From Sepiola atlantica (lineage: Eukaryota > Mollusca > Cephalopoda > Sepiida > Sepiolidae), in NCBI GenBank assembly GCA_963556195.1, contig OY744528.1, positions 62,554,052-62,618,051 on the forward strand: DNA of 64,000 bases. Reading direction: 5' to 3'. Positions 51,480-63,063 of this stretch are shown here, piece after piece. Within the stretch, counting starts at the first letter, position 1. Each line of letters begins with the position of its first letter. The notes beneath the pieces are model-generated. The model searched no databases, had not been told where the DNA came from, and saw nothing but the letters and a program-made list of their open reading frames with translations. A program made the position numbers and the translations under genes.

Positions 51480-52029
51480 TATATTCTCATTTGTTTGTCC
51501 AATAATAAATTCATTATATCATACGTTCAAAAATGAGGCAAATCCACCCGTCGAAATTGTACACCCTTTCAGTTAAGAAGAATGTTATCATTGAGTTGGA
51601 TAAGACTATCAATAACTGGTTATATTTACTTGATTCTCATTGCAGCAAGATATGACATAAAACCGGAAGGTATGGTAAGCCAGTCCCCCCGAAGGCTGGA
51701 TACAAAAATAGCCATGAAGGGAATCGTCGGCTTTCACCAGTAGGGGTGCATTAAGCGATTGGAAACCGACAAATCTCCGTCTTCAAAAAGAGGAGATAAT
51801 GCCCGAAAGGATGCACCATTTATGCCCGACCTAGACCGTGCCCTTTGTAAAGTAAGAGTATCTGCGCAATCGAATGTGACGTCATACAGATTGGCGTAAG
51901 CGAGACATGCTAAAAAGTCAGGCTGTCGATAATAGATTATATTTTTTTAAATATTAGAAAAATTCAAAAATTGCATTAAAAATAAACTAAAGGAACACGA
52001 TCTGATTTATGCTGAAACCTAACTGTATT
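51480..52029. other. Spacer, nothing recognised
   Basis: No gene is seen. The region 51660-51900 is locally GC-richer (CAGTCCCCCCGAAGGCTGG, then GGATGCACCATTTATGCCCG) and may be an unrecognised repeat. Confidence 0.35.
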
Positions 52030-52097
52030 AAACATAGAAACATAGATGAATTCTGGTAGAAGGACATGAGTCGTCCTATGGCACCAGCTCCTTGTCT

Positions 52098-55019
52098 TCA
52101 TCTTTGTATGCGTCCAGTGATGACAGCAGCCTTATAATTGAATTTGATTTCTTGGTCAATCCAGAACTTATCCAACCGCTTCTCAAATATCTTTACAGTT
52201 TCGGCTTCAATTACACTTGATGGTAATCTGTTCCACAAATCAACACAGCGATGGCTGAATGAATATTTTTTCAGGTTCAAACGTGCCTGTTTCTTGTAAA
52301 GCATCTGACTGTGTCCCCTGTTGCCCACTCTTGTACTTTTTCTAGTCAATAATTTATCAGCATTGAAATCATATTTTCCAGAGAGCAATTTATAGCACTC
52401 AATCATGTCCCCACGTATTCTTCTATATGCCAAACTTGGCAATTTCAGAGCTTTCAACCTTTCTTCATAACTCTGATCGTACAGTCCTGGAACAAGTTTA
52501 GTAGCTCGCCTTTGTACATTTTCTATCATTTCAATGTGTTTCTTTTTATATGGTGCCCACACTTGATTAGCATATTCAATATGAGGCCTTACAAGCGCTT
52601 TAAACAATATAACCAATGAACTTCGATCGAGGTATTCAAAACATCTGCGGATTAAACCGAGAATTTTGTTGGCTTGTTTACTTTCTCTTTCATGTGTTCT
52701 TCGAAATTTAGCCTATTGTCTATTACAACACCAATGTCTTTTTCCAAGTTCGTATAATCCATGGGTTGTAGACAATCATTCAGAGTATATTGAAAGCAAT
52801 TTTTAGTGTTCTGTTTAGTACCTATACACATAATCTTGCATTTTTCTGGATGGAATTTTAACTGCCATTTTTCAGACCAATCATACATGCAATGGATATC
52901 TTCCTGTAGTTTCTGACAATCTTCATAGTCTCTGATTTCACGAAATAACTTGGTATCGTCAGCATATAAAAAAGTTTCACTGTCATTCTTCATAGACTCA
53001 GAGAGGTCGTTTATATATACAACAAACAAAAGAGGACCCAAAACGGATCCTTGAGGGATACCACTGGTCACATCTATGACCGCAGAGCTCTCGTTGTTCA
53101 CTACCACTGTCCGTTTTCTGTCTGAGAGAAATGCCTTGATCCAATTGATGTATACTGGGCCAAATCCATACATTTTTAACTCATGCATTAACAGGCGGTG
53201 ACTCACTTTGTCAAACGCCTTCATAAAATCACAATATGCAGTGTGTATGCAATATCCAGCATCTATAGAATCGGTCCACATATCAAGTACAGTCAGTAGC
53301 TGTAACACAGTTGATCTCCTTGGTATGAATCCAAATTGCTTATCTGTAAATAGTTCATTTACTGTCATATGTTTTATCATCTGGTCACGAATGATTGACT
53401 CCAATACCTTGCATATTATACATGTCAGACTCACCGGCCTATAATTACTAGGATTTTTCTTGTCCCCTTTCTTATGTATAGCAGTGACTTTAGCAGATTT
53501 CCACTCAGTCGGAAGTTTAGCTTCAGACAGAGATTTGTTAAATATTATCGACAGAGGTATGCTTAGCACAGTACTCAGTTCTTTCAATATTCTTGGGCTA
53601 ATGTTATCAGGTCCAGGTGACTTGTCTATTTTGAGCTTGTCTAATTTTTGTTTTACAGTATCTGGAGTTATTACTATACTGCTTGCGTAATCTGTACTTT
53701 CAATCACTTTGTAATCCAGAGACGGCAATTCTTTATCTCCATCCACTGTGAATACGGAAGCGAAGAACTCTGCTAGTATATCTGCTTTTTCACGATCGCC
53801 ATCTGATACTTTAGATTTATCATTATCAGCATATAAGTCTGGAATTAGATTTCGACTGAACATATGTCCAAAATTTCTTCGGATTTGACTGAATGCCCAT
53901 AACAATGTCTTTTTCATATAATTTTATGGCTTTTCTAGTTAAATACCGTACTTTGTTTCGGATGCGATTATACTGTTCCTTATCTTTATTCTTTCCAGAT
54001 TGTTTAAATTTGTGCCATAACCGTTCTTTTCTCTTCAAAACACTTTTCAATTTTACTGTAACTGTCAACGATCCTTTATTTCTTTTTTTTCCATTGCATT
54101 TTATTACTGCCCTTGGTACACAAGTTTCCACTGCTGCGTATATCTTTGTCTTCAAAATGCTCCATTGTGTTTCAATGTCTTTTGTTGCTAACACATTTTC
54201 CCAGTCCATGCTTAGAATCTCCCTCATAGTATTGTAATCTCCCTTTTCATATTTGTATCTTGTTTATTCATGATCATTTTCCACATACACATTAAAGTCA
54301 AATGTTATCACTGAATGATCACTTTTGCCCAGTGGAGCGCCTATTTGCATATTTGAAATCATTCCTTCTTCGTTTGTCAGTACTAGATCCAGCAATGATG
54401 GGTTATTAGATCCTCTGCCCCTAGTTGGTTCAAGCACATGTTGAAACCAGAAGCGGTCCTTTATAGATTCAACAAATTCATATTGTGCGTCTCCCGGTCC
54501 TCCGTTAGTTGAGTAATTTTCCCAGCATATATTGCCATAATTGAAGTCACCGACCGTTAGATAATGAGAACAATGTCTTTCAGACAGCAAATTTAGCAGC
54601 TCGTTTAATTTAGCATTGTTCTCGTCACTTGAGCTTGGGCTTCTATATATAGAAGTAAACAATAGTTTGTCATGTTTGTTTACTGGAATTTCAACACACA
54701 GGTACTCCGAAAAGCTTACATCGAGTGTCATTTGTGTAAATTTCAGATCATTGCTAATATAATTCAGTATTCCTCTACCAGTTTCTTTTTTCTCTATATT
54801 CATTCCTACTAATTCGTATCCTTCTAGATTGTATTCAGACAAATTCCTCTCAAATCTGAAATTTTTTGGTTTAACTTCTTGTAAGGTGATCAACATTGGT
54901 TTTGTGTCCATTTCCTCAATGCGTATTTTTATCTCTGAAATTTTATCGTGTGTGAACGTATCTACATTTGAAACAAGAACTGTGAACTTATTTACATCAT
55001 TATTTACATTATTATTCAC
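52098..55019 (-). pseudogene. LINE ORF2 (endonuclease-RT), lightly broken
   Basis: Endonuclease (55019-54264): TLQEVKPKNFRFERN, LLFTSIYRSPSSS, TVGDFNYGNICWENY, and GAPLGKSDHSVITFDF with the catalytic SDH. A TAA then interrupts the same frame at 54264-54266, and the linker continues (54227-53826). A frameshift near 53845 leads into the RT (53917-52652) with DKSKVSDGDREKADILAEFF, KSPGPDNISPRILKEL, NPSNYRPVSLTCIICKVLES, CDFMKAFDKVSHRL, GIPQGSVLGPLLFVVYINDL and the active site FLYADDTKLF (YADD at 52955-52966). A second frameshift near 52670 leads into the C-terminal domain (52616-52098) with LVRPHIEYANQVWAPYK and VQRRATKLVPGLYDQSYE. Three single-event lesions separate it from an open frame. Confidence 0.9.
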
Positions 55020-55048
55020 AAAACAGTTATTTTCACTGTGCCCATTTT

Positions 55049-55999
55049 CTATGCTGCCTTCAGATTGGCGCCGGGACCCTCTTCCTCGGTAGTCTTCTGT
55101 ATTTTCACTTTTATTATCTTCCTGCTCCCTATTGGTCCCCGCACTAGGAAACGAAAATTTCCATCCGATGATTTCTCTTGGCGCTGCTTCGCTTCTTTTT
55201 TCAGTTCAGATTCTTTCATTCTATCACTCTTGTTCATATCGTGCTGTAAGCCAATTTTCTTCATGGTGTCTGATTCTGAGTATTGTAGTTTGAAAGCATT
55301 TCTCATTATATTGGCTTTGACAGTATCACTAAACGTTGCTAAGATTGGTCTTATAGTTTCCTTTATCCCCAGTCTTTGCACATTCAAAATATCCTCTTCC
55401 TGAAGATTTATTCCGATTTCTTGACCAACTGCTTTTATCATCTTAACATCGTGCTTAATGCGTTCGGCCTTTATGTTTCCTTTGTATTCGTGAACATTTT
55501 GTAATATTATATTGTTTCTCCTCTTTATTCTGTCTTCTATAATCTCTATCTTCTCAGAATAGTTTTTTTCGCTATCATTTGCGGATTGGATAGACTGACA
55601 GACTTCTTTAATGATTTCATTTTTCATCGATTTTATATTACCTGCTTGACTTTCATCTGCTTGAGACAATGTGGCCTCCTTAATAATGTCCTGTTTCATA
55701 GCATCCATCTCAACTTTCATATCCTTTTCTAACTTATTAATACGGATGTTCGTTTTCTTTTCAAATTCTAACAAAAACTCCGAACAGCGATCCTCGATTG
55801 ATTTGGTTTCTCGGATTGCAGTCAATGATTTTTGCACGCAAAGATGGCAGAACCAAGTTAGATCTACTCTTCCATTTATGGCCTTGTAAACGGCGATTGT
55901 CATATTCGAACATTTCAGGCAGCTGTGCTTCAAACAATATTCACATGTCAAAAATCTGCCTGACACTTCAGAGAATGAAGTTTCGCACTGGTCACACAC
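55049..55999 (-). CDS. LINE ORF1: PHD-like finger, coiled coil, RRM-like
   Basis: An uninterrupted 316-codon frame. Residues 2-54 form a zinc-binding finger with Cys at 2, 5, 19, 22, 27, 30, 51 and 54; the spacing is that of a PHD finger, but Cys27 stands where PHD has His (a His is at 25), and a Trp at 49 precedes the last Cys pair as in PHD. A long charged helical stretch follows (about 60-165; FEKKTNIRINKLEKDMKVEM), a likely coiled coil. Then comes an RRM-like region (RRNNIILQNVHEYKGN, ILNVQRLGIKETIRPILATF, ANIMRNAFKLQ). A basic tail closes it. ORF1 proteins of this kind bind LINE RNA. The frame ends 29 bp before ORF2. The true start could lie slightly upstream of the first Met. Confidence 0.85.
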   Translation of the reverse strand: MCDQCETSFSEVSGRFLTCEYCLKHSCLKCSNMTIAVYKAINGRVDLTWFCHLCVQKSLTAIRETKSIEDRCSEFLLEFEKKTNIRINKLEKDMKVEMDAMKQDIIKEATLSQADESQAGNIKSMKNEIIKEVCQSIQSANDSEKNYSEKIEIIEDRIKRRNNIILQNVHEYKGNIKAERIKHDVKMIKAVGQEIGINLQEEDILNVQRLGIKETIRPILATFSDTVKANIMRNAFKLQYSESDTMKKIGLQHDMNKSDRMKESELKKEAKQRQEKSSDGNFRFLVRGPIGSRKIIKVKIQKTTEEEGPGANLKAA

Positions 56000-56000
56000 A

Positions 56001-57379
56001 CAAGTTTAATAACCGGGTGGAGAGTTTGACTTACTTTTGTCTTTTTTTTAAATCACAGAAGAGTCAACAGGTGATGATTTTGAACCATTTGAAAACACCA
56101 TATCTTCTATCTCCAGAAAACAGCAAATGCAATTTAGTATCACAATCACAGGATTTATAACGTGTATTCAATATCAATTTTTAAAAGAATTAATTCAAAA
56201 AGAATAGTTATGTTGTTGCTGCGTTAAATAAATAAAACTCACGCTGTTTCATAGATTTTTACATCTAAAATGCGTTTATTATTGTAATTGTAAACAATAT
56301 GGAAAGAATTTTCGTTACAGAAGTTATTAAGATAAAAGCATGCTGATAATACTTTTTAAAGCTATTTGTTGCGTACAAAATATTTGTGGTGCAATTACGT
56401 GCGTTCCTATTTACTATTTGCCCACGAAGGCAGAGTTAGATAGTAGTCGTTTTTTAATGTTGGGTAAATCCAGCTCCCCCAAAAGGGGCATTCTTGATTG
56501 AGACAAGAATAAAATTTGCCTAAGTCTAGAAAAATGTCCCCTTCATTGATCGACCATAGAAAAGATAATGTGTAGTATCAGAAAAGATACTACGCTTTGA
56601 ATTTTTAATTTGCAAAAAATATAAAAATACAATTTAAATTTAAAAAGCCAAGAAATTAAAATGATAAATTTAGAGAAATAAACAGTAATTAAATAAACCG
56701 ACAAATAAAAAAAACAAGCGATAAATAATTTAAAAAATGAAAACAATAGATAATTAAAAAAACTTTAAATAATTATTTTGTAATAATTAATTTAGTAAAA
56801 ATGCAAAATTATTTGGAAATAAATATATAAAAATAGTTATTTATTTTCTATTTCACTTGGTTTAAATTGTATTTTTGTCCACAAATAGCATTCGTTTTAA
56901 AGAGGTTAGAATGTAACTTTAATTCAATGTTTTAATCGTTGTCTCCTTCAGCACCAAATATAGTTAAACTGTTTTAGAATAAACATTGAAAACATTCTAT
57001 TTACACAACAAGAAACAAGTTTTAACAGAATTTCTAGTCAATTAGTAAATAAATTGTCAAAATAGTGGTATCGACACATGGACATAAAAATTCAATTTTA
57101 TATACATTCAAAAATGAATTCGAATTTTGTATCAAAACGTTATTCAGATTGTTTTTGCTTAAAATATTACAGATTTTAGGGAAAACAAACAAGTATTTGT
57201 TTTTTATTTATTCTTTTCTATTAAGGCAGATTTTTATCTATCTTGAATTTTAGTCTAAATTAGTGTTTTCTTGAATAGATTTACCATCAACTCACTATTA
57301 AAACGACATGAACAAAACCATCAGTATCCATTTTTAAATATCAACTTGTTTAACTAGATCAAAGATGAAATAATTTCAG
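56001..57379. other. Very AT-rich stretch
   Basis: Possible LINE 5' untranslated region at its left edge, then long A/T-only runs (56560-56860). No gene, RNA or terminal repeat is seen. Confidence 0.4.
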
Positions 57380-57385
57380 ACAGAA

Positions 57386-57634
57386 ATGACCACTATCACA
57401 TGTCTACATGTAGCCTGTCACCGTTCCATTCGAAGCGTCTTGTGTATCTGCTTAGCACCAACTACTGTGACGTCAGCAGAAAAACAAGACTCAATAGAAG
57501 GGCCTTCATTTTACGAAGGCCACGACTGGAACAGTCCTACTCACAACAAAAGGGCGTCTGGTGCTGACATGGTATTCCCTATATTGTTGGATTCATCGCT
57601 GAACATAGATCCTCGGCTTGGTAGGAAAGTCTAG
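57386..57634 (+). CDS. Possible peptide-precursor ORF (weak)
   Basis: An 82-codon frame preceded by an acceptor-like TAATTTCAG (ending 57379). The N-terminus has a short hydrophobic segment (SVLCICLAPTTVTSA) that could serve as, or be part of, a secretion signal. After a dibasic KR the frame reads 23 residues, ASGADMVFPILLDSSLNIDP then RLG, followed by RK-V and the stop. KR ... G-RK is the pattern of a precursor giving one C-terminally amidated peptide of 22 residues. A donor-like GGTAGG at 57620 leaves open whether this is a complete ORF or an exon. No family is assigned; a faint M-[IV]-x-x-I-L resemblance to PDF peptides is not evidence enough. It lies in sequence free of recognisable transposon remains. 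Confidence 0.3.
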   Translation: MTTITCLHVACHRSIRSVLCICLAPTTVTSAEKQDSIEGPSFYEGHDWNSPTHNKRASGADMVFPILLDSSLNIDPRLGRKV

Positions 57635-57754
57635 ATACATTATTGAAACTTTTAGTGTAAAAAATTGCAACATTTGATGTTGAACGTGCAATATTGTTCT
57701 TGCAGATTCCACCAAAGCTATCAGCCTTGGTTAACTTTGCGACACGGTCATTGT

Positions 57755-57952
57755 GAACTACCCTTTTTAGTACTTTGTTTAGTACTCTCTTTTTAGTACT
57801 CTGTTTTTAGTACTTTAACAACTAGTCTTTTTAGTAATTCGTTTTAATACTCCTTTTTCGCACTCCGTTTTTAGTACTCTAAAAATTAAAGTTTTTTTGT
57901 ACTTTGTATTAGTTTTCTGTTTTAGTACTCTTTTTTGTACTCTAAAAGATAA
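57755..57952. repeat. Short degenerate TTTTTAGTACTCTG repeat
   Basis: About ten irregular copies of (C)TTTTTAGTACT(C/T)TG separated by a few bases. This is a simple imperfect array with no coding value. Confidence 0.8.
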
Positions 57953-58849
57953 ACGCTTCCAGATGTTTCTTCGCAGATCTCTATAAGACGTTCGGTCCGT
58001 CTGGAAAATTTAAGTTTGAAAAGTGTTTCCATCACGAAACTCACAAATTTAAGGGGTGCATGTTATTTTAGATGCGTCTAAGCAACTTTATAAGAGGCTC
58101 TGTCAGTTGGTAAAATCTGTCACGTTTAAGTTTGGAATATCATTTTCGTCTTTTTTTTTCTTTGTGAAAATTATACGTTTACATTTTCCCGATGATAACA
58201 AAGTGTTGCATTGATATTATATTAACATCGCTATGTGAGTGAATAGAATCGCCAATCCCACTTTACAAATTTAGCGCGCTTCAGTCGTTTCTATTTGGAT
58301 TGTCGTATGTCTATTACTTTATTCAAAACAGTTACAAATATACTGTTGCGCTTCGTTTTTGCAATGGTTTTGTCCTTGGTAATTTATGTATTTTTTCCTA
58401 TTTTACTTAAATTCAGTTGGGTTATGTGAGCTACAGATTATGGTATACGTATTATTTTTATATATTTATTATACTAAAGCTGAGTTAATCAAGGTTTACT
58501 TCTCTAAAGATTCCTTCCTACATATTTTCATCATGTTTCGTTATGTTGAACTATTCCTTGTTATTAGAATTAAGTTATGTTTGAAAAATCTATTTTAATT
58601 CTTCTAATTAGCCGTGATTTGCAATTAAATCACCCACTTACCAAGTTTCTGTCTTACTCTCACTCTCTCTCACTGTATACTATTTGACCCCACCGCTCTT
58701 ATTTTATAGTTTTTATCATCGCCCTCTCGCTCACCCTCTATATGTCTCTCTCTAGATCTGTGTTTATTAACAGTCAAAGGCAATAAATCTAACTCTCATT
58801 ACCCACTAGATTTCGAAATCGATTTTATACTCTGTCAAAGCACGAAAAA
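57953..58849. other. AT-rich stretch, nothing recognised
   Basis: A CT-rich run (CTCTCTC) lies near 58655-58760. A 70-codon plus frame (58386-58598) is hydrophobic but of chance length and unrecognised. Confidence 0.4.
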
Positions 58850-60483
58850 TGGCTCTGTAGCAGCAGTAGCCATCTTAAAACATATCTGAATGACATAAAG
58901 GTAGATGAATCCATCGGAAGTCAGGCACTTTCTCAAGCGATAGAATGATCCAACTGTTTTTTCAGTAACTTTAGAAACATATTCCAGTCTTTCATTTCAG
59001 ATCTGGAGTGAAAGTCAGCCATAGGAGCTCATCAAAACAATGAGTTTCCTTAGGGAAAGAACCATTCATTTCAACTGAAGAAAATTCAAGATCCGAGCAT
59101 TGGTGAAAGGAAAGAAAGCTGAGTCTTAGGGGGTGTTAAAAGTAAAAAGCCACCTTTTCCCATTGTAACACGTGCTTCATGTTGGAAGAGAGAGAACCAG
59201 CAATACCTTGATCAATAATGCTCTTCGAAGTGCTGCTATACACAGTTGTGTCGTCTGCATAGATGTCAACAAATGGTTTCAGAATATGATTTTGAAGATC
59301 ATTAATGAAGATCAGAATAGATTCTTCAGGAACGCCGGCGTTGATATTATTTGCTTCAGATTTCTGTCCATCAGCAACTATTTTTATATCAGAGAGAAAG
59401 GATTTATTATTGAGAAGACATTTCCAGATAGTCCATAGCTATCAATTTTGTGAAGCAAACCCACCAAGAACGTTTTATATGTCGAGAGATTCACTGATTC
59501 TATGTGATATTCTAGTCAGCACGTCAGCTGTTGATTGTTCCAGACAAAATCTATATATTTGCCAGTAAAGAGATTCTGTTGAAGTGATTGTCAACTGATA
59601 TTGAACAGACCGACGACATGAGATGGAAAGTAGTTCTCTTTAAAGTAACAATTGAATGGATTTGTAAGAATAGAACGACGTTTTGGCCGAAGATTCGTAA
59701 GTACAATGATCGGAATGTTGCCAGGACCAGTTACATTGCTGGCCTCAATAACCGTGATAAGTATGGCAACAGCTAGGACACATATATGAATGTCGCTTAG
59801 AGTATTTTCATTCATAAAGGTAGACTTTGATATAAAGTTCTTTGCAAAAAGATTGACTTTATAAATTGCTGAAATCATCTCTGGTCGATTAATAGTGGTT
59901 CGGATAGAAATCTTACACATGATCAGTGTCCCGTTTGTTATTCTACAAAACTCATGGGAACCAAGCCTCTGCTGAGCATATCTGGATGTAACAGATTGGG
60001 CATAGAATTATTTTGCGTTTTCTATAACCGGTTTGCAGCGGGTTCGGGCAGTTTAAAAAGCCGCTCTAGTTTCAAAGTATATATTTATTTAAAAGTAACT
60101 GAAATAGTGGTTACTATGAACGATGGCAGCATAACACTCAGAGATATTACATGGTTGGGTATTTGGTATTTGTTGTTTGTATTAGAAAGTATAAAACTCT
60201 CAATACAAGAGATTAACTAATCAGATATATCGAAGGTAGCACATAACACATCCTTTCTGAAAATGGAGTGCAAAAAATTTTCAGAGATAAAAGATATGAA
60301 GCTATCCCAATCAACCCTTACGTATCGATACATTCTGAATACACCCTGATAGAGAGGGACATCCGACGGTTTCCTGGGCTTAGATGTATATCTCAATGGA
60401 GATAATTGGGTGATCGGGGGATACTCTATATCAGTATGGATGTACATATAGACGGTAATGTTGAGCACATGTACGACACGCAC
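58850..60483 (-). pseudogene. Jockey-like LINE EN end and RT, broken
   Basis: From 60483 down: the endonuclease end and linker, SKPRKPSDVPLYQGVFRMYR with YVRVDWDSFISFIS; RT N-terminus NTLSDIHICVLAVAILIT and NVTGPGNIPIIVLTNLRPKR (59920-59591), where KA.GPDNIP..VL is usual; then STADVLTRISHRISES and, in a shifted frame, PEESILIFINDLQN and DIYADDTTVYSS (active site, about 59240). The end blocks EMNGSFPKETHCFDELLWLT and SLEKVPDFRWIHL-like sequence run to about 58850. The family is close to that of 36945-38400. Numerous stops make it inactive. Confidence 0.8.
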
Positions 60484-61269
60484 AGCACGCTCTCCTTCTA
60501 CAAAGGGCTTGATATTTGTTTTCCAATGTAAGTCTTTCTAATCTTATTTTTATTATTCCAATAGAATAATTAGGGACTGAAGATCGCGATTCGAAAAATA
60601 AAAACGTGAGTCATTTCTGATGACCTAAAGAAAAAGCACCAACCGTTGACTTTGGTTTTTTTTTTCTTTCTTTAATGTTCTTCCTTTTATTATTAGAAGG
60701 TAGGAGAAGGCTAGATGTCGAACTCTTTAATATTAGCAGAAAAGGAAATGGTTAAAAATCAAATTGAAAAAGAAAAATCGCTGCTCACATCGATAGCTGA
60801 AACGATATCCCTCTGAAACCTGACTTTCCATTTATGCTACTGAACTTCAAAAACAGTTTTTAAAAAAGAAGAAAACTGGAAAGTGAAAAAAGGGCATAAA
60901 CGTATAAATCAGTACAGAAAGTAGAAAGTAAAAAAAAAAGGAAAACGTCCCATTACGAAAATAGATTTGCGTTCTCTTTTCCATTATATCGTCGGGCAAT
61001 CTTTTATGTGACGAGACGTAGATATATTTACAAATAAATGCACATTGCTCATTACGCTTACATCAGCCGAATTGTTAGTGACAGTTACAAAATTGCTTTC
61101 AATTTTTCCTTGATTTTGGTGAAAATAAAAATGCATCAAACATGATAAAACATAATAAAAATTAAACATTAAGTTAAAATTAAAAGGAAAGTTTTTTTTT
61201 TAGTGCGGAGAAAGTGGGAACTAGTCGAATGTTCGTTCTATTTACAACGCTGCTAATTTCTGATGTAAC
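60484..61269. other. AT-rich stretch, nothing recognised
   Basis: No gene is seen. Short A- and T-runs; the mariner starts at its right edge. Confidence 0.4.
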
Positions 61270-62535
61270 ACATCACTCAAAAAGTCCTGGGCGAGACATA
61301 TAGAATGCGCCACTAATAAACAATTCATATGATTTTATAAAGTACTAACCTTCAAATGGCACGGGTCAAAATTTTAACCCAATAGAATTATTAGTTTACA
61401 CATTACAGTAATCCAAGGGAAGCTACTGTTGCGAATTTTCAAAAGAATAGAAAAATCTGAATTTCGTGTGGTGATAAAGAATTGCTTTCTGATGTGGTAA
61501 ATACTGTTCAAGCAAAGCGATGGCTTGATAAGTTTTATTTGGACTCTACTCTGTCGAAAACAACGGGTAAAAAGTGGTATGCTTACTTTAAACGCGATCG
61601 TACAGACGCAAACGAAGCTGAATGCTAAGGTCGCCCAAATTCGGCAATTGTCCCGGAAAATATAAAAAAAATGTCCACAGTCTCGTTTTGGCCAATCGTA
61701 AATTAAATTGCGTGAGATAGCAGAAGAGTTGAATATATCAGAAAGCAGTGTTTTCATCATTTTGCAAGAACAGTCATTCATGAGAAAGCTGTGTTAAAAG
61801 TGGATGCTGCTTTTGCTCACAGTCGATCCCAAACAACAACACTTGACAATTTAGAACGCTGTTTACAACTGTTTCCACGCAATTTCTTTTGCGTCAATAT
61901 GTAATAATGGATGAAACAGTGGCTCAGAATTTCACTCCAGAGTCAAATCGGCAGTTAGCTGAGTGGACAGCAACATGTGACAACCGTCCACGGCGACCAA
62001 AGACGCAAACATCATCAGGCAAGGTTTTGATCTCCGTATTCTGGGATGCGCAACTTCATCGATTACCTTGCAAAGGTAGACCTATCACTAGCGAATATTA
62101 TATAGCATTATTGGTCGGTTTAAAGATAGGAATCATAAGAATACGGACACAAATAAGGACGAAAAATGCCCTTTTACCAAATAATGTACTGTGTCAAAAG
62201 TCAATCTCAACGATGTCAAAACTACATGACTTTTACTTCGAATTGCTTCCGAACCAAACCGATTCTCCAGGTTTCCCTAGCGACTACTAAGTGGTTGCAG
62301 ACATCAAAAGAATGCTACAGGGTAAAAGATTTGGCTCCATTGGAGAAGTTCTATCGGTCACTGATGTGTATTTTTAGGCCAAAGACAAACCGTTCTACAA
62401 AAAACAAGGCATTGAATTGTTAGATAAGCATTGGAAGCAGTGTGTCACCCTAGAAATTGACTATGTATATGAATGAAGTAGACATTAGACTAAAAGTTGT
62501 TTTATTAGTTAGGCCCGGGACTTATTGAATGTATA
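61270..62535 (+). mobile_element. Mariner element with terminal repeats, inactive
   Basis: CACTCAAAAAGTCCTGGGC (61274-61292) is mirrored by GCCCGGGACTTATTGAATG (62513-62531), matching at 16 of 19 positions. TA dinucleotides lie just outside both ends. The ~1.26-kb length is normal for a mariner. The enclosed transposase on the plus strand is degraded. Confidence 0.85.
61430..62475 (+). pseudogene. Mariner transposase remnant
   Basis: Traceable blocks in order, with frame changes and stops: EKSEFRVVIKNCFLM; FKRDRTDANEAE; RPNSAIVPENIKK; KLREIAEELNISESSVFIIL (second helix-turn-helix); then the catalytic region with MDETVAQNFTPESNRQLAEW (first Asp), KTQTSSGKVLISVFWDAQ, RPITSEYYIALLVGLK (61889-62290), and KLHDFYFELLPN. 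The block around the second Asp (HQDNAP in the family) and the third (YSPDLAPSDY) are both damaged. Related to, but not the same family as, the mariners at 29.4 and 50.9 kb. Confidence 0.85.
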
Positions 62536-63063
62536 ACACAATAAGAAAGAGATTCATTCTTTCCGAATTTATAAATTTGAGATTTATCTTTTAATGGTAT
62601 AAATGTCAGATTTTTCTGGTCACTGGAATAGTAGTAAATTAAACACATTTAAAAGAATGTTGTAAGCACACGTTTTTACGACTATTTAACGTTAATTGTT
62701 TTTTATGTGTAATGTACAAATAAATTATATACGTTTAGAGGATTTTAAAGTCTGTACGACAATGAACTGAGTCCAGAAATATTCGTTTGAAATATTTTAG
62801 ACAAGTGTTAAACTCAGCTAATTTGTGAATATGAACACTTAAATGTGCGTGTATTTTCTCCCACGAGTTGTTTTAAGTAGTTCTTATTTGACGCGGAGAG
62901 GGTGTACGTTGCTGATACTGCTATGTATCGTATTTTGCTGCGGTGACGATCTGTTGATACAGGACTGGATTGCTGATAATTTGTGTTCTTATTTATATAT
63001 TGTGGGGATCGGCTTCGAGTTAACGTTTTATTTTATTGCTTTTGGTTGGAAAAGTCTTGGCAT
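62536..63063. other. AT-rich stretch, nothing recognised
   Basis: A hydrophobic plus frame starts at 62843 and runs into the 72-bp array; it does not match any family and is probably chance. Confidence 0.4.

Larger units (their letters stand above)
52030..56000 (-). mobile_element. Near full-length CR1-like LINE, two ORFs
   Basis: The minus-strand order from 56000 down is ORF1 with a PHD-like finger, a 29-bp gap, and ORF2 with endonuclease and reverse transcriptase. The 3' end near 52030 is ATCTATGTTTCTATGTTTAA, a short tandem tail of the CR1/L2 kind. ORF1 is intact. ORF2 has one in-frame stop and two frameshifts, so decay is slight. The related but diverged copy at 8078-9068 shares the RVQRRATKL signature. 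Confidence 0.88.

Noticed and set aside
55038..55403. 121-codon plus-strand frame over LINE ORF1
   Set aside because: Antisense shadow of ORF1; Phe/Ser-rich with no domain.
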